Shown: piece by piece, positions 1-7,898 of the stretch
How the letters are laid out: each line of letters begins with the position of its first letter
Numbering within the stretch: the first letter of the stretch is position 1
Origin: Oscillospiraceae bacterium
GTDB lineage: Bacteria > Bacillota > Clostridia > Oscillospirales > Ruminococcaceae
DNA: 51,943 nucleotides
Assembly: GCA_017540225.1 (NCBI GenBank)
Contig: JAFYBM010000231.1
Span: 1 to 51,943 of the forward strand
Direction of reading: 5' to 3'
Notes under the pieces: generated by a model
What the model was told of the DNA's origin: nothing
Database searches by the model: none
Seen by the model: the letters and a program-made list of their open reading frames with translations, nothing else
Program-made: the position numbers and the translations under genes

Positions 1-1383
1 GACGCGGATGCCTGCGAGATCTGCTGCGCTGCCCTCAACGACTGCACGCACATACACGCCGACCGGAATGCCGTAAGCCTGAGAGACCTCCTCGGTCACA
101 TCCTTGCCGGTAATACCGATCATCGGTTTGCCGGTCACATAGCCGTAATTGATCAGGTCATTGATGACCTTCTGCGCATGAGAGATCGGGATTGCAAAGC
201 ACAGACCTTCGACCGATGCGCTGTCGCTGTAATAGCTGCTGCTGATCTTCGAGGAATTGATGCCGATGACCTGTCCGTAGCTGTTAATCAGCGGGCCGCC
301 GGAGTTTCCGGAATTGATCGCGGTATCCGTCTGGATCAGCTTCATGGTCGAATCGTTGATCGTGACCTCGCGGTCGAGCGCGGAAACGATACCGGTCGTC
401 ACAGAACCGAACAGCTCAAAGCCCAGCGGGTTGCCGATCGCAATAACCAGTTCACCGACACGCAGATCATCGCTGTTGCCGAATTCCGCGACCGTCAGCT
501 TCTGATCGGTTGTTACCTTCAGCACCGCAATATCCTCTGCAACATCATAGCCGACGATTGTTGCCGCAAACTGCGTATCACCTTCATAGAAATCCTCATT
601 CAGGACGATTTTAACTTCCTTTGCCTGTCCCATATGATATTTCTCGCTGCTGTCATAAATGACGTGGGCATTTGTGATGATATAGTAGGAGCCGTTGCCG
701 TTATCCGACATAATGATTCCGGTGCCGGTTGCAGGAACCTCCTGCTCGGTCTGCTGCGGTGTGCCGAAGCCGAAGCCCCACATCGAATAGCTTTGTCCCT
801 GATACACAAATGTCGATGCGACACCGACTGTTGCGGGCGTGATCTTATCCACAATATCCGGAATGCTCATGGCATTTTTGCGGGCTGCAAGCTCAATGAA
901 GCTCATCGCCTCCGCGCCGGAGCTGCCGGAACCGTTCTGGCTGTTTTGATCCTGTGCAGCCGAATCACTGCCGTTTTTGTCATCATTGCTTTTGCCTGCG
1001 GCAGAATCCTTCTGCTCCTGCGCTGCGCTTTCCTCGCTCATTTCGGTATTCTGCTTGCCAAGGAAGGAACGCACGGAAGCATTTTCCGTTGCAAACTGAT
1101 AGCACTGGATCGAAGCATATGCAATAAAAGCGACACTTGCAAAAACGGCCAGTGCTTTCAGGCCCTTATGCGATTTCTTTTTCGGCGGTTCATCGCCGGA
1201 CGGTGCATCGCCGCCGTAATTGCCGTAGCCGCCGCCGTTGCCTCCGGAATAGCCGCTGCGGGGAGAATAATAACTGCCGCCTGCATTCTGCTGATCCTGA
1301 GAAAACAGATCCAGCCGGTCGCTGCTGTTCATATACGGGTCATTCCCGCGGTTCATCGGATTCCGATTCTGATCATCAAACAT
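1..1383 (-). CDS. HtrA/DegP-like membrane-anchored serine protease (C-terminus cut by window edge)
   Basis: Trypsin-like serine protease of the HtrA family, expected to degrade or process misfolded proteins outside the membrane. The frame is open from the ATG at 1383 to base 1 (461 codons), so the C-terminus is missing. A Gly/Tyr/Asn-rich cytoplasmic head (about residues 1-70) precedes one membrane helix (about 74-94), then an acidic Ser/Gln/Asn linker. The catalytic triad is visible as His240 (NAHVI), Asp284 (AEDIAVL) and Ser361 (GNSGGP). A PDZ domain begins near the cut end (GVYVRAVVEGSAADLAGI). The RBS AAAGAGGTG lies just upstream of the ATG. Family membership is clear; the substrate is unknown. 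Confidence 0.93.
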   Translation of the reverse strand, partial: MFDDQNRNPMNRGNDPYMNSSDRLDLFSQDQQNAGGSYYSPRSGYSGGNGGGYGNYGGDAPSGDEPPKKKSHKGLKALAVFASVAFIAYASIQCYQFATENASVRSFLGKQNTEMSEESAAQEQKDSAAGKSNDDKNGSDSAAQDQNSQNGSGSSGAEAMSFIELAARKNAMSIPDIVDKITPATVGVASTFVYQGQSYSMWGFGFGTPQQTEQEVPATGTGIIMSDNGNGSYYIITNAHVIYDSSEKYHMGQAKEVKIVLNEDFYEGDTQFAATIVGYDVAEDIAVLKVTTDQKLTVAEFGNSDDLRVGELVIAIGNPLGFELFGSVTTGIVSALDREVTINDSTMKLIQTDTAINSGNSGGPLINSYGQVIGINSSKISSSYYSDSASVEGLCFAIPISHAQKVINDLINYGYVTGKPMIGITGKDVTEEVSQAYGIPVGVYVRAVVEGSAADLAGIRV

Positions 1384-1607
1384 TTTGAGCACCTCTTTCA
1401 ATATCATTCGGAACGGTTTGTCTGCCGGTTCCGTTTTTGTCCTGCCTATGCTTTTATTATACGCTCTTGTGTGAAAAATATATGATAAATCAAAAAAAAC
1501 AGCGTTAAAGGATTCAGTTTTCATTTTCACAAAGCCGCCGCGGCTGACGGATGCATCCTTTTTTTGCACCGATACTGTTTCTCTTGTATCTTTTTCTGCC
1601 TCTCCCA

Positions 1608-1636
1608 TTGCGTTTTTCCGCATTCTATGTTATAAT
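1608..1636 (+). promoter_or_regulatory. Sigma-A-type promoter TTGCGT-17-TATAAT for the prenyl synthase
   Basis: TTGCGT (1608-1613), a 17-bp spacer and a perfect TATAAT (1631-1636) lie about 50 bp before the start codon at 1687. The preceding bases 1591-1617 recur exactly at 48588-48614, and the core recurs near 9110, so this promoter sits in a repeated cassette. Confidence 0.75.
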
Positions 1637-1686
1637 AGACTAGACATGACAGCTTTTTCGGTATGAAACAGGAAAGGAGCCGCAAT

Positions 1687-2967
1687 ATGCCAGAAAAGCA
1701 ACTGACGCCGGTTCGGCTGATTATCTCATTCGGACAGAACGAATCAAATGTTTCTGTCCATTCCGTTTCTGACTTTTATAACACTCTGATGCAGAGCACC
1801 GCTTACCGCAGCGGAGCCTGTACCGTATCCGTGCAGGCAGCCTCTCCGGAATCGGAGGAGGCAGCAAAGCAGTGCCGCGATCTGCTTGCATTCCTGCAAG
1901 CGTATCAGACTGCAAAAAAAAGGCTCAGCAGCAAGATGGAGCAATTCAACCGCACACTCGCCGGAGAGGCGCCGGAAGCACCGGATGCCCAGCGGATCAT
2001 GTCGGAATTTGTCCGCATGAATCAGGCAGGGAAATATATCCGCGGCGCACTGGTCAATATCGGTTATTCCCTGTTCAGCGACCGGTCTGCGGAATACAGT
2101 GACGATCTGGCACTGGCCTTTGAACTGTTCCAGACTGCGGTGCTGATTCACGATGACATTATCGACCATGCAAGGCTCCGGCGCGGACAGATCACGATTC
2201 ATGAAAACTATCTTGTGCAATGGAAAAAGGACGGTCTTGCTTACGATGAAACGTGTCCGGATACAGCGCACTCGCTGGCAATCTGTGCCGGCGATATGGG
2301 TATGTATCTTGCAAATCTGCGTATTGCGGAGGCTTATGCCGATTCGCCGCAGCTCGGCCGGATCAGCTCCTATTTTTTCCGCACAGCACTGAAAACACTG
2401 TACGGCGAGGTCATCGACGTTGCACTGCCGTTTTATGAGATGCACCGCTTCCGCGGAGAGCATGATATTACGGCGGATATTCTGAACATTTACCGGCTGA
2501 AAACCGCCTGGTATACGCTGATCGGGCCGCTGTGTCTGGGCGCGCTTCTTGCGGGATGCAGTGAGGCGCAGATGCATCAGACAGAGGAATTTGCGGAGGC
2601 GCTCGGCATCGCTTTCCAGATCAAGGATGACATTATCGGCATCTACGGCAATACCGAAACCGGCAAGGATGTCGGCTCGGATATTTCGGAATACAAGCAG
2701 ACACTGCTGTATGCTTACACCAAAACAACAGGCTCCCATTTTGATGCGCTGATGCAGTATTACGGAAAAAAAGACCTTTCGGAAACCGATCTGGAGGCTG
2801 TACGCGATATTTTCCGGCAGTCCGGCGCACTCAGCTATGCAGAGCAGACAATGAACGGCTATTTTGACAAGGCGCGCACACTGCTGCTGAAGCTGGATTT
2901 CCTCAGTGAGGAGAAAAAATCGGAGCTGCTCGGCCTTGTGCTGTTCATGAAGCTGCGAAATAAATAA
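1687..2967 (+). CDS. Polyprenyl (geranylgeranyl-type) diphosphate synthase with N-terminal extension
   Basis: Trans-prenyltransferase that condenses isopentenyl diphosphate onto an allylic diphosphate to make an isoprenoid chain. The first aspartate-rich motif is DDIID (residues 156-160); the second is DDIIG, in the context FQIKDDIIGIYG. At 426 residues it is longer than the usual 290-350, because about 70 residues precede the family's GKYIRG-like substrate motif (about 115-120). I chose the ATG at 1687 because AGGAAAGGAG (1670-1679) is well placed for it; an upstream in-frame ATG at 1663 has no such site. Chain length cannot be read from sequence alone. It is alone between HtrA and cysK. Confidence 0.88.
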   Translation: MPEKQLTPVRLIISFGQNESNVSVHSVSDFYNTLMQSTAYRSGACTVSVQAASPESEEAAKQCRDLLAFLQAYQTAKKRLSSKMEQFNRTLAGEAPEAPDAQRIMSEFVRMNQAGKYIRGALVNIGYSLFSDRSAEYSDDLALAFELFQTAVLIHDDIIDHARLRRGQITIHENYLVQWKKDGLAYDETCPDTAHSLAICAGDMGMYLANLRIAEAYADSPQLGRISSYFFRTALKTLYGEVIDVALPFYEMHRFRGEHDITADILNIYRLKTAWYTLIGPLCLGALLAGCSEAQMHQTEEFAEALGIAFQIKDDIIGIYGNTETGKDVGSDISEYKQTLLYAYTKTTGSHFDALMQYYGKKDLSETDLEAVRDIFRQSGALSYAEQTMNGYFDKARTLLLKLDFLSEEKKSELLGLVLFMKLRNK

Positions 2968-3049
2968 CCGGAGCGGCAAAACCGTTCTTCCCTGCATATT
3001 ATAATCATACAGATACAATTGCGCATCAGCAGAAACGGAGAATCAAGCC

Positions 3050-3979
3050 ATGATCTATGACAATATTCTGGCGGCGCTCGGCCATACGCCGATCATCCGC
3101 CTCAACAAGATGAATAAACCCGGCAATGCCGAAATCCTCGTCAAATTCGAGGGCCTGAATGTCGGCGGCTCGATCAAGACCCGCACGGCCTACAATATGA
3201 TCCTCAATGCAGAAAAAGCCGGAAAAATCAAGCCGGATACGATCATTGTGGAGCCGACAAGCGGCAATCAGGGCATCGGGCTTGCGCTGGTCGGCGCTGT
3301 CCGCGGCTATCAGACCGTTATCATTATGCCGGATTCGGTCAGTGAGGAGCGCCGCAAGCTCGTGCGGCATTACGGCGCCGAGGTCATCCTGATCCACGAT
3401 GACGGCGACATCGGAAAATGTATCCAGCAGTGCCTTGATACCGCGCTTGATATGGCGCGGAAGGATCCGCGTGTGTTTGTTCCGCAGCAGTTTGAAAATC
3501 CCGATAATACCCGCGCACACAAATATGCGACCGCACTGGAGATTCTGGAGCAGGTCGGCGGCCGGATCGACGGCTTCTGCTCCGGCATCGGTACAGGCGG
3601 AACGATCACCGGCATCGGTGAAACGCTGAAATCCCAGAATCCCGAAATGGAAATCTGGGCGGTTGAGCCGGAGCACGCAGCTATTCTCGCCGGCGGAACG
3701 GTCGGCACACATCTGCAAATGGGCATCGGTGACGGCATTATCCCGACAATTCTCAACCGCAGCATCTACGATCACATCCATATCGTAACAGATGACGACG
3801 CCATCAGAACAGCACAGCAGCTCGCCTCTATGGAGGGCATCATGTGCGGCATTTCGAGCGGAACGAACGTTGCGGCAGCACTGAAACTCGCTGAAAAGCT
3901 CGGTGAGGGCAAAACGGTTGTCACGATCCTGCCGGATACCGCAGAGCGTTATTTCTCGACGCCGCTCTTTGCGGAATGA
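3050..3979 (+). CDS. cysK: Cysteine synthase (O-acetylserine sulfhydrylase)
   Basis: PLP enzyme that makes cysteine from O-acetylserine and sulfide. The PLP lysine is in GGSIKTR near residue 44; the substrate loop PTSGNQG and the phosphate-binding glycine loop GTGGTITG are intact. Its 309 residues match the family's usual length. An RBS (ACGGAG) precedes the ATG. The stop overlaps the start of the DUF1284 gene (ATGA), so the two are probably co-translated. A lone TATAAT at 3000-3005 could be a -10 box, but no good -35 is seen. No serine acetyltransferase is nearby. Confidence 0.94.
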   Translation: MIYDNILAALGHTPIIRLNKMNKPGNAEILVKFEGLNVGGSIKTRTAYNMILNAEKAGKIKPDTIIVEPTSGNQGIGLALVGAVRGYQTVIIMPDSVSEERRKLVRHYGAEVILIHDDGDIGKCIQQCLDTALDMARKDPRVFVPQQFENPDNTRAHKYATALEILEQVGGRIDGFCSGIGTGGTITGIGETLKSQNPEMEIWAVEPEHAAILAGGTVGTHLQMGIGDGIIPTILNRSIYDHIHIVTDDDAIRTAQQLASMEGIMCGISSGTNVAAALKLAEKLGEGKTVVTILPDTAERYFSTPLFAE

Positions 3980-4410
3980 ACGAAAGAGACAGCGCTTTGA
4001 TTCTGCGCCCGCATCATTTACTCTGCATTCAGAAATTCACCGGTCACGGATATGATGCTGCATTTACGGCACATATGACGGCACTTTGTGAGATGCTGCG
4101 CAGTGCGCCGGATACACAGGTGAGACTTGTTTCCGGTGCGGATACCCTTTGCGCAGCCTGTCCGAATTGCCGCGGCGGGATCTGTGATGCACAGGAAAAG
4201 GTCGCGGCACTGGATGCTGCCTTACTGGCAAAGGGCGGACTGCCGGATTCACCGCAGGCATGGCATCTTTTTGCGGAAGCTGCCGGCAGAAATATCCTTG
4301 CGACAGACCTGTTTGACAAAATCTGTGCAGACTGTCAATGGTACGGACTATGCAAAGCCACAGGAGGAATCATAAATGGAACAAAAAAAGCAACCGATCC
4401 GCACACTTGA
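3976..4410 (+). CDS. DUF1284 family cysteine-rich protein
   Basis: A 144-residue protein of the DUF1284 family, whose function is unproven. It opens with the family signature LRPHHLLCIQ. Paired cysteines (CAACPNCRGGIC and ICADCQWYGLC) suggest binding of a metal or iron-sulfur cluster; that is inference. It overlaps cysK by 4 bp and runs 35 bp into bioY in another frame, so the three genes form one transcript. Overlapping bioY may couple their translation, but I see no direct link to biotin chemistry. Confidence 0.85.
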   Translation: MNERDSALILRPHHLLCIQKFTGHGYDAAFTAHMTALCEMLRSAPDTQVRLVSGADTLCAACPNCRGGICDAQEKVAALDAALLAKGGLPDSPQAWHLFAEAAGRNILATDLFDKICADCQWYGLCKATGGIINGTKKATDPHT

Positions 4411-4945
4411 TCTGGTATATATCGCAGTCGGTGCGGCACTGATCGGCATTTGCTCATGGATCAGCATTCCGATGACTGTACCCTTTACGCTGCAAACCTT
4501 TGCCATCTTCTTTATTCTGGTATTGCTCGGCGGCAGGCGCGGCACAGCCTCAGTCATGGTCTGGCTGCTGCTCGGCGCGGCAGGCGTGCCGGTTTTCGCG
4601 GAATTTACATCCGGTGCGGGCGTTCTGCTCGGAAATACCGGCGGCTATATGATCGGTTTCATTTTTATCGGGCTGATCTATATGACGGCGGAGCATTTCT
4701 TCGGCAGCAGACTGCCGGTGCAGATTACTGCGCTGCTGCTGGGACTTGCCGTTTGCTATGCATTCGGTACAGCGTGGTTCACGGTCGTTTACACGCGGGC
4801 AAAGGGTGCGGTCAGCATCGGCGCGGTGCTTTCATGGTGTGTGCTGCCGTTTATCCTGCCGGACATCGGCAAGCTGGTTCTTGCACTGGCACTTGCAAAA
4901 CGGGTTGCACCGGCACTGCAGTCGGTCAAAAAGGCACAGATTTAA
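4376..4945 (+). CDS. bioY: BioY, substrate-binding subunit of the biotin ECF transporter
   Basis: Integral membrane S component that captures biotin for uptake, usually working with shared EcfA/EcfT energizing subunits encoded elsewhere. The 189 residues form about six hydrophobic helices. BioY hallmarks are visible: the N-terminal helix followed by ISIPMTVPFTLQTFAI, the VLLGGRRGTASV stretch and the GNTGGYMIGF loop. The RBS (AGGAGGAATC) lies inside the preceding gene. Biotin uptake fits the biotin-dependent sodium-pumping decarboxylase implied by the oad genes in this window; no biotin biosynthesis gene is seen here. Confidence 0.93.
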   Translation: MEQKKQPIRTLDLVYIAVGAALIGICSWISIPMTVPFTLQTFAIFFILVLLGGRRGTASVMVWLLLGAAGVPVFAEFTSGAGVLLGNTGGYMIGFIFIGLIYMTAEHFFGSRLPVQITALLLGLAVCYAFGTAWFTVVYTRAKGAVSIGAVLSWCVLPFILPDIGKLVLALALAKRVAPALQSVKKAQI

Positions 4946-4949
4946 GGAA

Positions 4950-4980
4950 AAGCGCCGGTATTCTTATACCGGCGCTTCAG
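4950..4980 (+). terminator. Hairpin terminator after bioY
   Basis: A perfect 12-bp inverted repeat (AAGCGCCGGTAT, 4-base loop TCTT) begins 5 bases after the bioY stop. The downstream T-run is short (CAGTTT), so termination may be partial. The 267-base gap up to 5212 holds this hairpin, a second one at 5081 and no convincing gene. Confidence 0.7.
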
Positions 4981-5080
4981 TTTACGCAGCAACCGATTGC
5001 GCAGAGCGCGTCCCCATTTTTATCTTTCGCTTCTCTGCGGCAGCGAGAAAAGAAGAAAACAGCCTTTATCGACAGGCTGG

Positions 5081-5115
5081 GCGGAGACAGATTATACTGT
5101 CTCCGCTCTGTTTTT
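5081..5115 (+). terminator. Rho-independent terminator (second hairpin in the gap)
   Basis: GCGGAGACAG, loop ATTATA, CTGTCTCCGC, then TCTGTTTTT. This is a strong 10-bp stem with a U-tract, a back-up terminator insulating the peptidoglycan-binding genes from the cysK-bioY transcript. Confidence 0.75.
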
Positions 5116-5124
5116 ATCCGATCA

Positions 5125-5153
5125 TCATAAACTTCTGCTGCTTTGCATAGAAT
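5125..5153 (+). promoter_or_regulatory. Possible sporulation sigma-E-like promoter
   Basis: TCATAAA (5125-5131), a 14-base spacer and CATAGAAT (5146-5153) resemble the mother-cell sigma-E pattern known from Bacillus. It lies 60 bp before the SpoIID-like three-gene unit. The match is imperfect and this is inference. Confidence 0.3.
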
Positions 5154-5212
5154 GCCACAGAGCCTTCCCCCGCAGCAATGCCGGCATCGCCGGCTGAAAG
5201 GAGCGTATTATC

Positions 5213-5830
5213 ATGAATCGACAGGAATTTGAGGATACCGCCAAGCGCTACCGCGAGGAGCTGTTCCGGATGTACGCCAGCCAGAATATCACGCCGCAGC
5301 CCAAGCCGCAGCCCGCCGCTGTTCCGGCACAGAATTTACAGCCGGTTCCGGAGCCGCCGGAACCGGAAATCAGGCCGGCGCCCGTTCCGCAGCCGGCAGC
5401 TGAATCTGACAATCTGCCGGAAATCGGAGAGCCGGCAATGCCGAAGCGGGAATATACCGGTATCATCCGTGTTCATGTTTCAACCGGCCGCGGCGCACGG
5501 CCGGTCGCCGGTGCAACCGTCATCATCACGCATATTACAACCGGCGAGCCGGAGCTGATCTCCCTGCAAACAACCGATGAGAGCGGTAATATCTCCGCAG
5601 TGACCGTTCCCGCGCCGCCGCCTTCGGAAGATCAGCGGCATCCGCAGTCATTCCTCTATGACATCACCGCACAGGCTGCCGGCTATTACCGCGAACACAG
5701 TACCGATGTTCCCGTGTTCCCGAATGTGACCTCGATTCAGGATTTTGACATGATCCCGCTGCCCGCCGGCAGTGAAGAACCGGTCTCCGCCGGCGACATC
5801 ACCTTCTTTAACGAAATGCAGCAATACTGA
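5213..5830 (+). CDS. Unknown protein: Pro-rich linker plus carboxypeptidase-regulatory-like beta domain
   Basis: A 205-residue protein of unknown function. A short charged helix (about 1-25) leads into a Pro/Glu/Ala-rich linker (about 28-78). The C-terminal part (about 82-190) looks like a carboxypeptidase regulatory-like or prealbumin-like beta-sandwich (IRVHVSTGRG, AGATVIITH, TTDESGNIS, FLYDITAQAAGYY). There is no signal peptide or membrane helix. The strong RBS AAAGGAG precedes the ATG. It lies 13 bp before the SpoIID-like gene and is probably co-transcribed with it and the following peptidoglycan-binding gene, which suggests a shared role at the wall or spore surface. Confidence 0.75.
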   Translation: MNRQEFEDTAKRYREELFRMYASQNITPQPKPQPAAVPAQNLQPVPEPPEPEIRPAPVPQPAAESDNLPEIGEPAMPKREYTGIIRVHVSTGRGARPVAGATVIITHITTGEPELISLQTTDESGNISAVTVPAPPPSEDQRHPQSFLYDITAQAAGYYREHSTDVPVFPNVTSIQDFDMIPLPAGSEEPVSAGDITFFNEMQQY

Positions 5831-5843
5831 GAGGAGCGTTGAA

Positions 5844-7232
5844 ATGCTGGAAGGCGAGGTCTTTATCCCCGAAACGATCACGGTGCATCTCGGCCTGCCG
5901 GATTCCGATGCAGCAAACGTGACGATTCCCTACATCAGTTATCTGAAAAATGTCGCGTGCAGCGAAATCTATCCGACATGGCCGGAAAATTCGCTCCGTG
6001 CCAATATTTATGTCATCAATACCTATGCGCTCAACCGCATTTATACCGAATGGTACCGCTCCCGCGGCTATCCGTTTGATATTACCAATACCACACAGTA
6101 CGATCAGGCATTTGTCTACGGCCGTGAGCTGTTTGAAAATATAGCACAGCTCTGCGAGGAACTGGTGCGCTCCTATATCCGCAGACAAGGCAGCTTTGAA
6201 CCGCTTTTTTCCGCATTTTGTGACGGCTCACGCACGACCTGTGCCGGCCTTTCGCAGTGGGGAACCGTTGCACTGGCCAATCAGGGAATGATCCCCTATG
6301 AAATCTTGCAGTATTATTACGGGAATGATATTGACATCGTGCGCGCGCAGGAGATCCGTGCGCGAACACCGAGCTATCCCGGTATGCCGCTGACCGAGGG
6401 AATGGTCAGCAACGATGTGCAGACCGTGCAGATTCAGCTCAACCGGATTGCGCAGAATTTCCCCGCAATCCCGAAAATTCCGGAGGCAGACGGCATTTTC
6501 GATGCAAGAACAGCCGAATCCGTGCGCGTATTTCAGTCGGTATTCAATCTCACACAGACCGGCATTGTCAATGAACCGACATGGTACCGGCTGTCGTATA
6601 TTTACGTCAGCGTGAAACGGCTTGCCGAGCTGCAATCCGAAGGACTGGACTATGCCGAATTACAGCGGAATTACCCGAATGTGCTTCGTGAGGGCGATTA
6701 CGGCGATGCCGTCCGCGCATTTCAGTATTATCTCGCGGTCATCGGCGCATATTATGTCAGTGTGCTGCCGCTGCAAATTACCGGCGATTTCAATGCAGAA
6801 ACCGCGGCATCCGTCCGCTCCTTCCAGCAGACCTACGGCCTGCCGCAGACCGGTATCGTCGATCGCCGCACATGGAATGATGTTTACCGCGCCTACGCCG
6901 GCATACTAACCTCGGAGCCGGCACAGGAATGTGTGCGCCTTTATCCGAATGAAGTGCTGCGTGAGGGTGTTCGCGGCGAAAATGTCCGCCTCCTCCAGCA
7001 GTATCTCACCTATATCGCGCAGTTTGACGACAATATCCAGCCGGTTTCCGATACCGGATATTTCGGCCCTCTGACGCGCTCCGCCGTGCAGGCCTTTCAG
7101 CGGGAATACGGCCTGACCGTGAACGGGCAGGTCGGCGTTGTGACATGGGATGCGATTACCGGTGTCTATTCCGAAATGCGCTGCGGCTCCGGCAAACGCC
7201 CCTATCAGGCGCCCGGTTACATTATCCGATAA
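5844..7232 (+). CDS. SpoIID/LytB-like domain protein with three peptidoglycan-binding modules
   Basis: A 462-residue protein. Residues about 25-165 resemble the SpoIID/LytB amidase-enhancer domain: a conserved Glu41 in ACSEIYPTWP, RANIYVINTYALNR, then CDGSR, LSQWGT and EILQYYYG. Three PG_binding_1 modules follow at about 188-258, 280-352 and 370-443, each with the F-Q-x3-L-x3-G-x5-TW pattern. No signal peptide is visible, so export would need another route, or the protein acts in the mother cell or forespore. I chose the ATG at 5844 because GAGAGGAGCG sits directly upstream. Known SpoIID is a membrane-anchored lytic transglycosylase; this soluble, module-rich form may bind or remodel cortex. 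That role is inference. Confidence 0.82.
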   Translation: MLEGEVFIPETITVHLGLPDSDAANVTIPYISYLKNVACSEIYPTWPENSLRANIYVINTYALNRIYTEWYRSRGYPFDITNTTQYDQAFVYGRELFENIAQLCEELVRSYIRRQGSFEPLFSAFCDGSRTTCAGLSQWGTVALANQGMIPYEILQYYYGNDIDIVRAQEIRARTPSYPGMPLTEGMVSNDVQTVQIQLNRIAQNFPAIPKIPEADGIFDARTAESVRVFQSVFNLTQTGIVNEPTWYRLSYIYVSVKRLAELQSEGLDYAELQRNYPNVLREGDYGDAVRAFQYYLAVIGAYYVSVLPLQITGDFNAETAASVRSFQQTYGLPQTGIVDRRTWNDVYRAYAGILTSEPAQECVRLYPNEVLREGVRGENVRLLQQYLTYIAQFDDNIQPVSDTGYFGPLTRSAVQAFQREYGLTVNGQVGVVTWDAITGVYSEMRCGSGKRPYQAPGYIIR

Positions 7233-7258
7233 ATATTTGATGCATTTGGAGGAATGCT

Positions 7259-7771
7259 ATGTTATATACCGAAGCTCAGAAGCAGGAGCATATCGAGGAG
7301 ATTCTCGGCCTGCTGTATCAGATCGCACTGCGCGACAGCCGGATCCCGATTGTGCTGCCCGGCAAAGAATATACCGATGAAGCCGCCCTCGCTGTCCGTG
7401 CGTATCAGCAGGCCTATGATCTGCCCGTCACCGGCGAGATCGACGATGCAACATGGAATTCCATCGTCGAAACGTATCACCGGCTGATAGATGAAGCAGC
7501 GCCGCTTGTGCTGTTTCCCTCCGGCGCATTTCTCCTGCAGGAGCGCGACAGCGGCGATCTCGTTCAATTGGTGCAGGCGCTGCTCAATCTCGCCGCCTCT
7601 CATTATCAGAACCTCATGCCCGTTGACGTTACCGGCGAATATGATGCGGAAACTGCCGCTGCCGTCCGGAATTTGCAGCGCATCTCCGCCCTGCCCGAAA
7701 CCGGATCCCTCGACCGCCCGACATGGAACCGCCTCGCTGCACTTGTCACAAGCCTCCCCCTCGGTATCTGA
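7259..7771 (+). CDS. Protein made of two peptidoglycan-binding modules
   Basis: A 170-residue protein consisting almost entirely of two PG_binding_1 modules (about 1-78 and 95-168). Each ends in the typical G-x5-TW signature (GEIDDATWN and GSLDRPTWN). There is no catalytic domain, signal peptide or membrane helix. The RBS TTGGAGGAA precedes the ATG, 26 bp after the SpoIID-like gene, so the three genes form one unit. It could be an adaptor that targets partners to peptidoglycan; this is inference from domain content. Confidence 0.82.
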   Translation: MLYTEAQKQEHIEEILGLLYQIALRDSRIPIVLPGKEYTDEAALAVRAYQQAYDLPVTGEIDDATWNSIVETYHRLIDEAAPLVLFPSGAFLLQERDSGDLVQLVQALLNLAASHYQNLMPVDVTGEYDAETAAAVRNLQRISALPETGSLDRPTWNRLAALVTSLPLGI

Positions 7772-7790
7772 CCCGCCCGCACTGAGGGGA

Positions 7791-7859
7791 GAGAGTGCCT
7801 CCGGCGGATTGATAATGGGGGCGGAGCCTCATTATAAATGCATCGCAGATACCTCTGTC
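7791..7859 (-). repeat. Dispersed palindromic intergenic element, copy 1
   Basis: About 69 bp that, read on the minus strand, closely matches 25899-25965: AGAGGTATCT...G at one end and ATCCGCCGGAGGCAC at the other. The ends are inverted repeats, so the RNA would fold into a long hairpin. It lies between the peptidoglycan-binding gene and the AI-2E family gene. Confidence 0.75.
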
Positions 7860-7898
7860 CCCCGGTGCAGACGGGTTACATATTGAGAAGGAGGGCTT

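Noticed and set aside
178..1485. Plus-strand open frame opposite the HtrA protease
   Set aside because: The minus strand gives a complete catalytic triad and RBS; the plus-strand translation is low-complexity and unlike any family.
2983..3049. Promoter for cysK from TATAAT at 3000-3005
   Set aside because: No acceptable -35 box at 16-18 bp; mentioned only as a possibility in the cysK entry.
7791..7859. CRISPR repeat
   Set aside because: The palindromic elements are single copies thousands of bases apart, not arrays with regular spacers.
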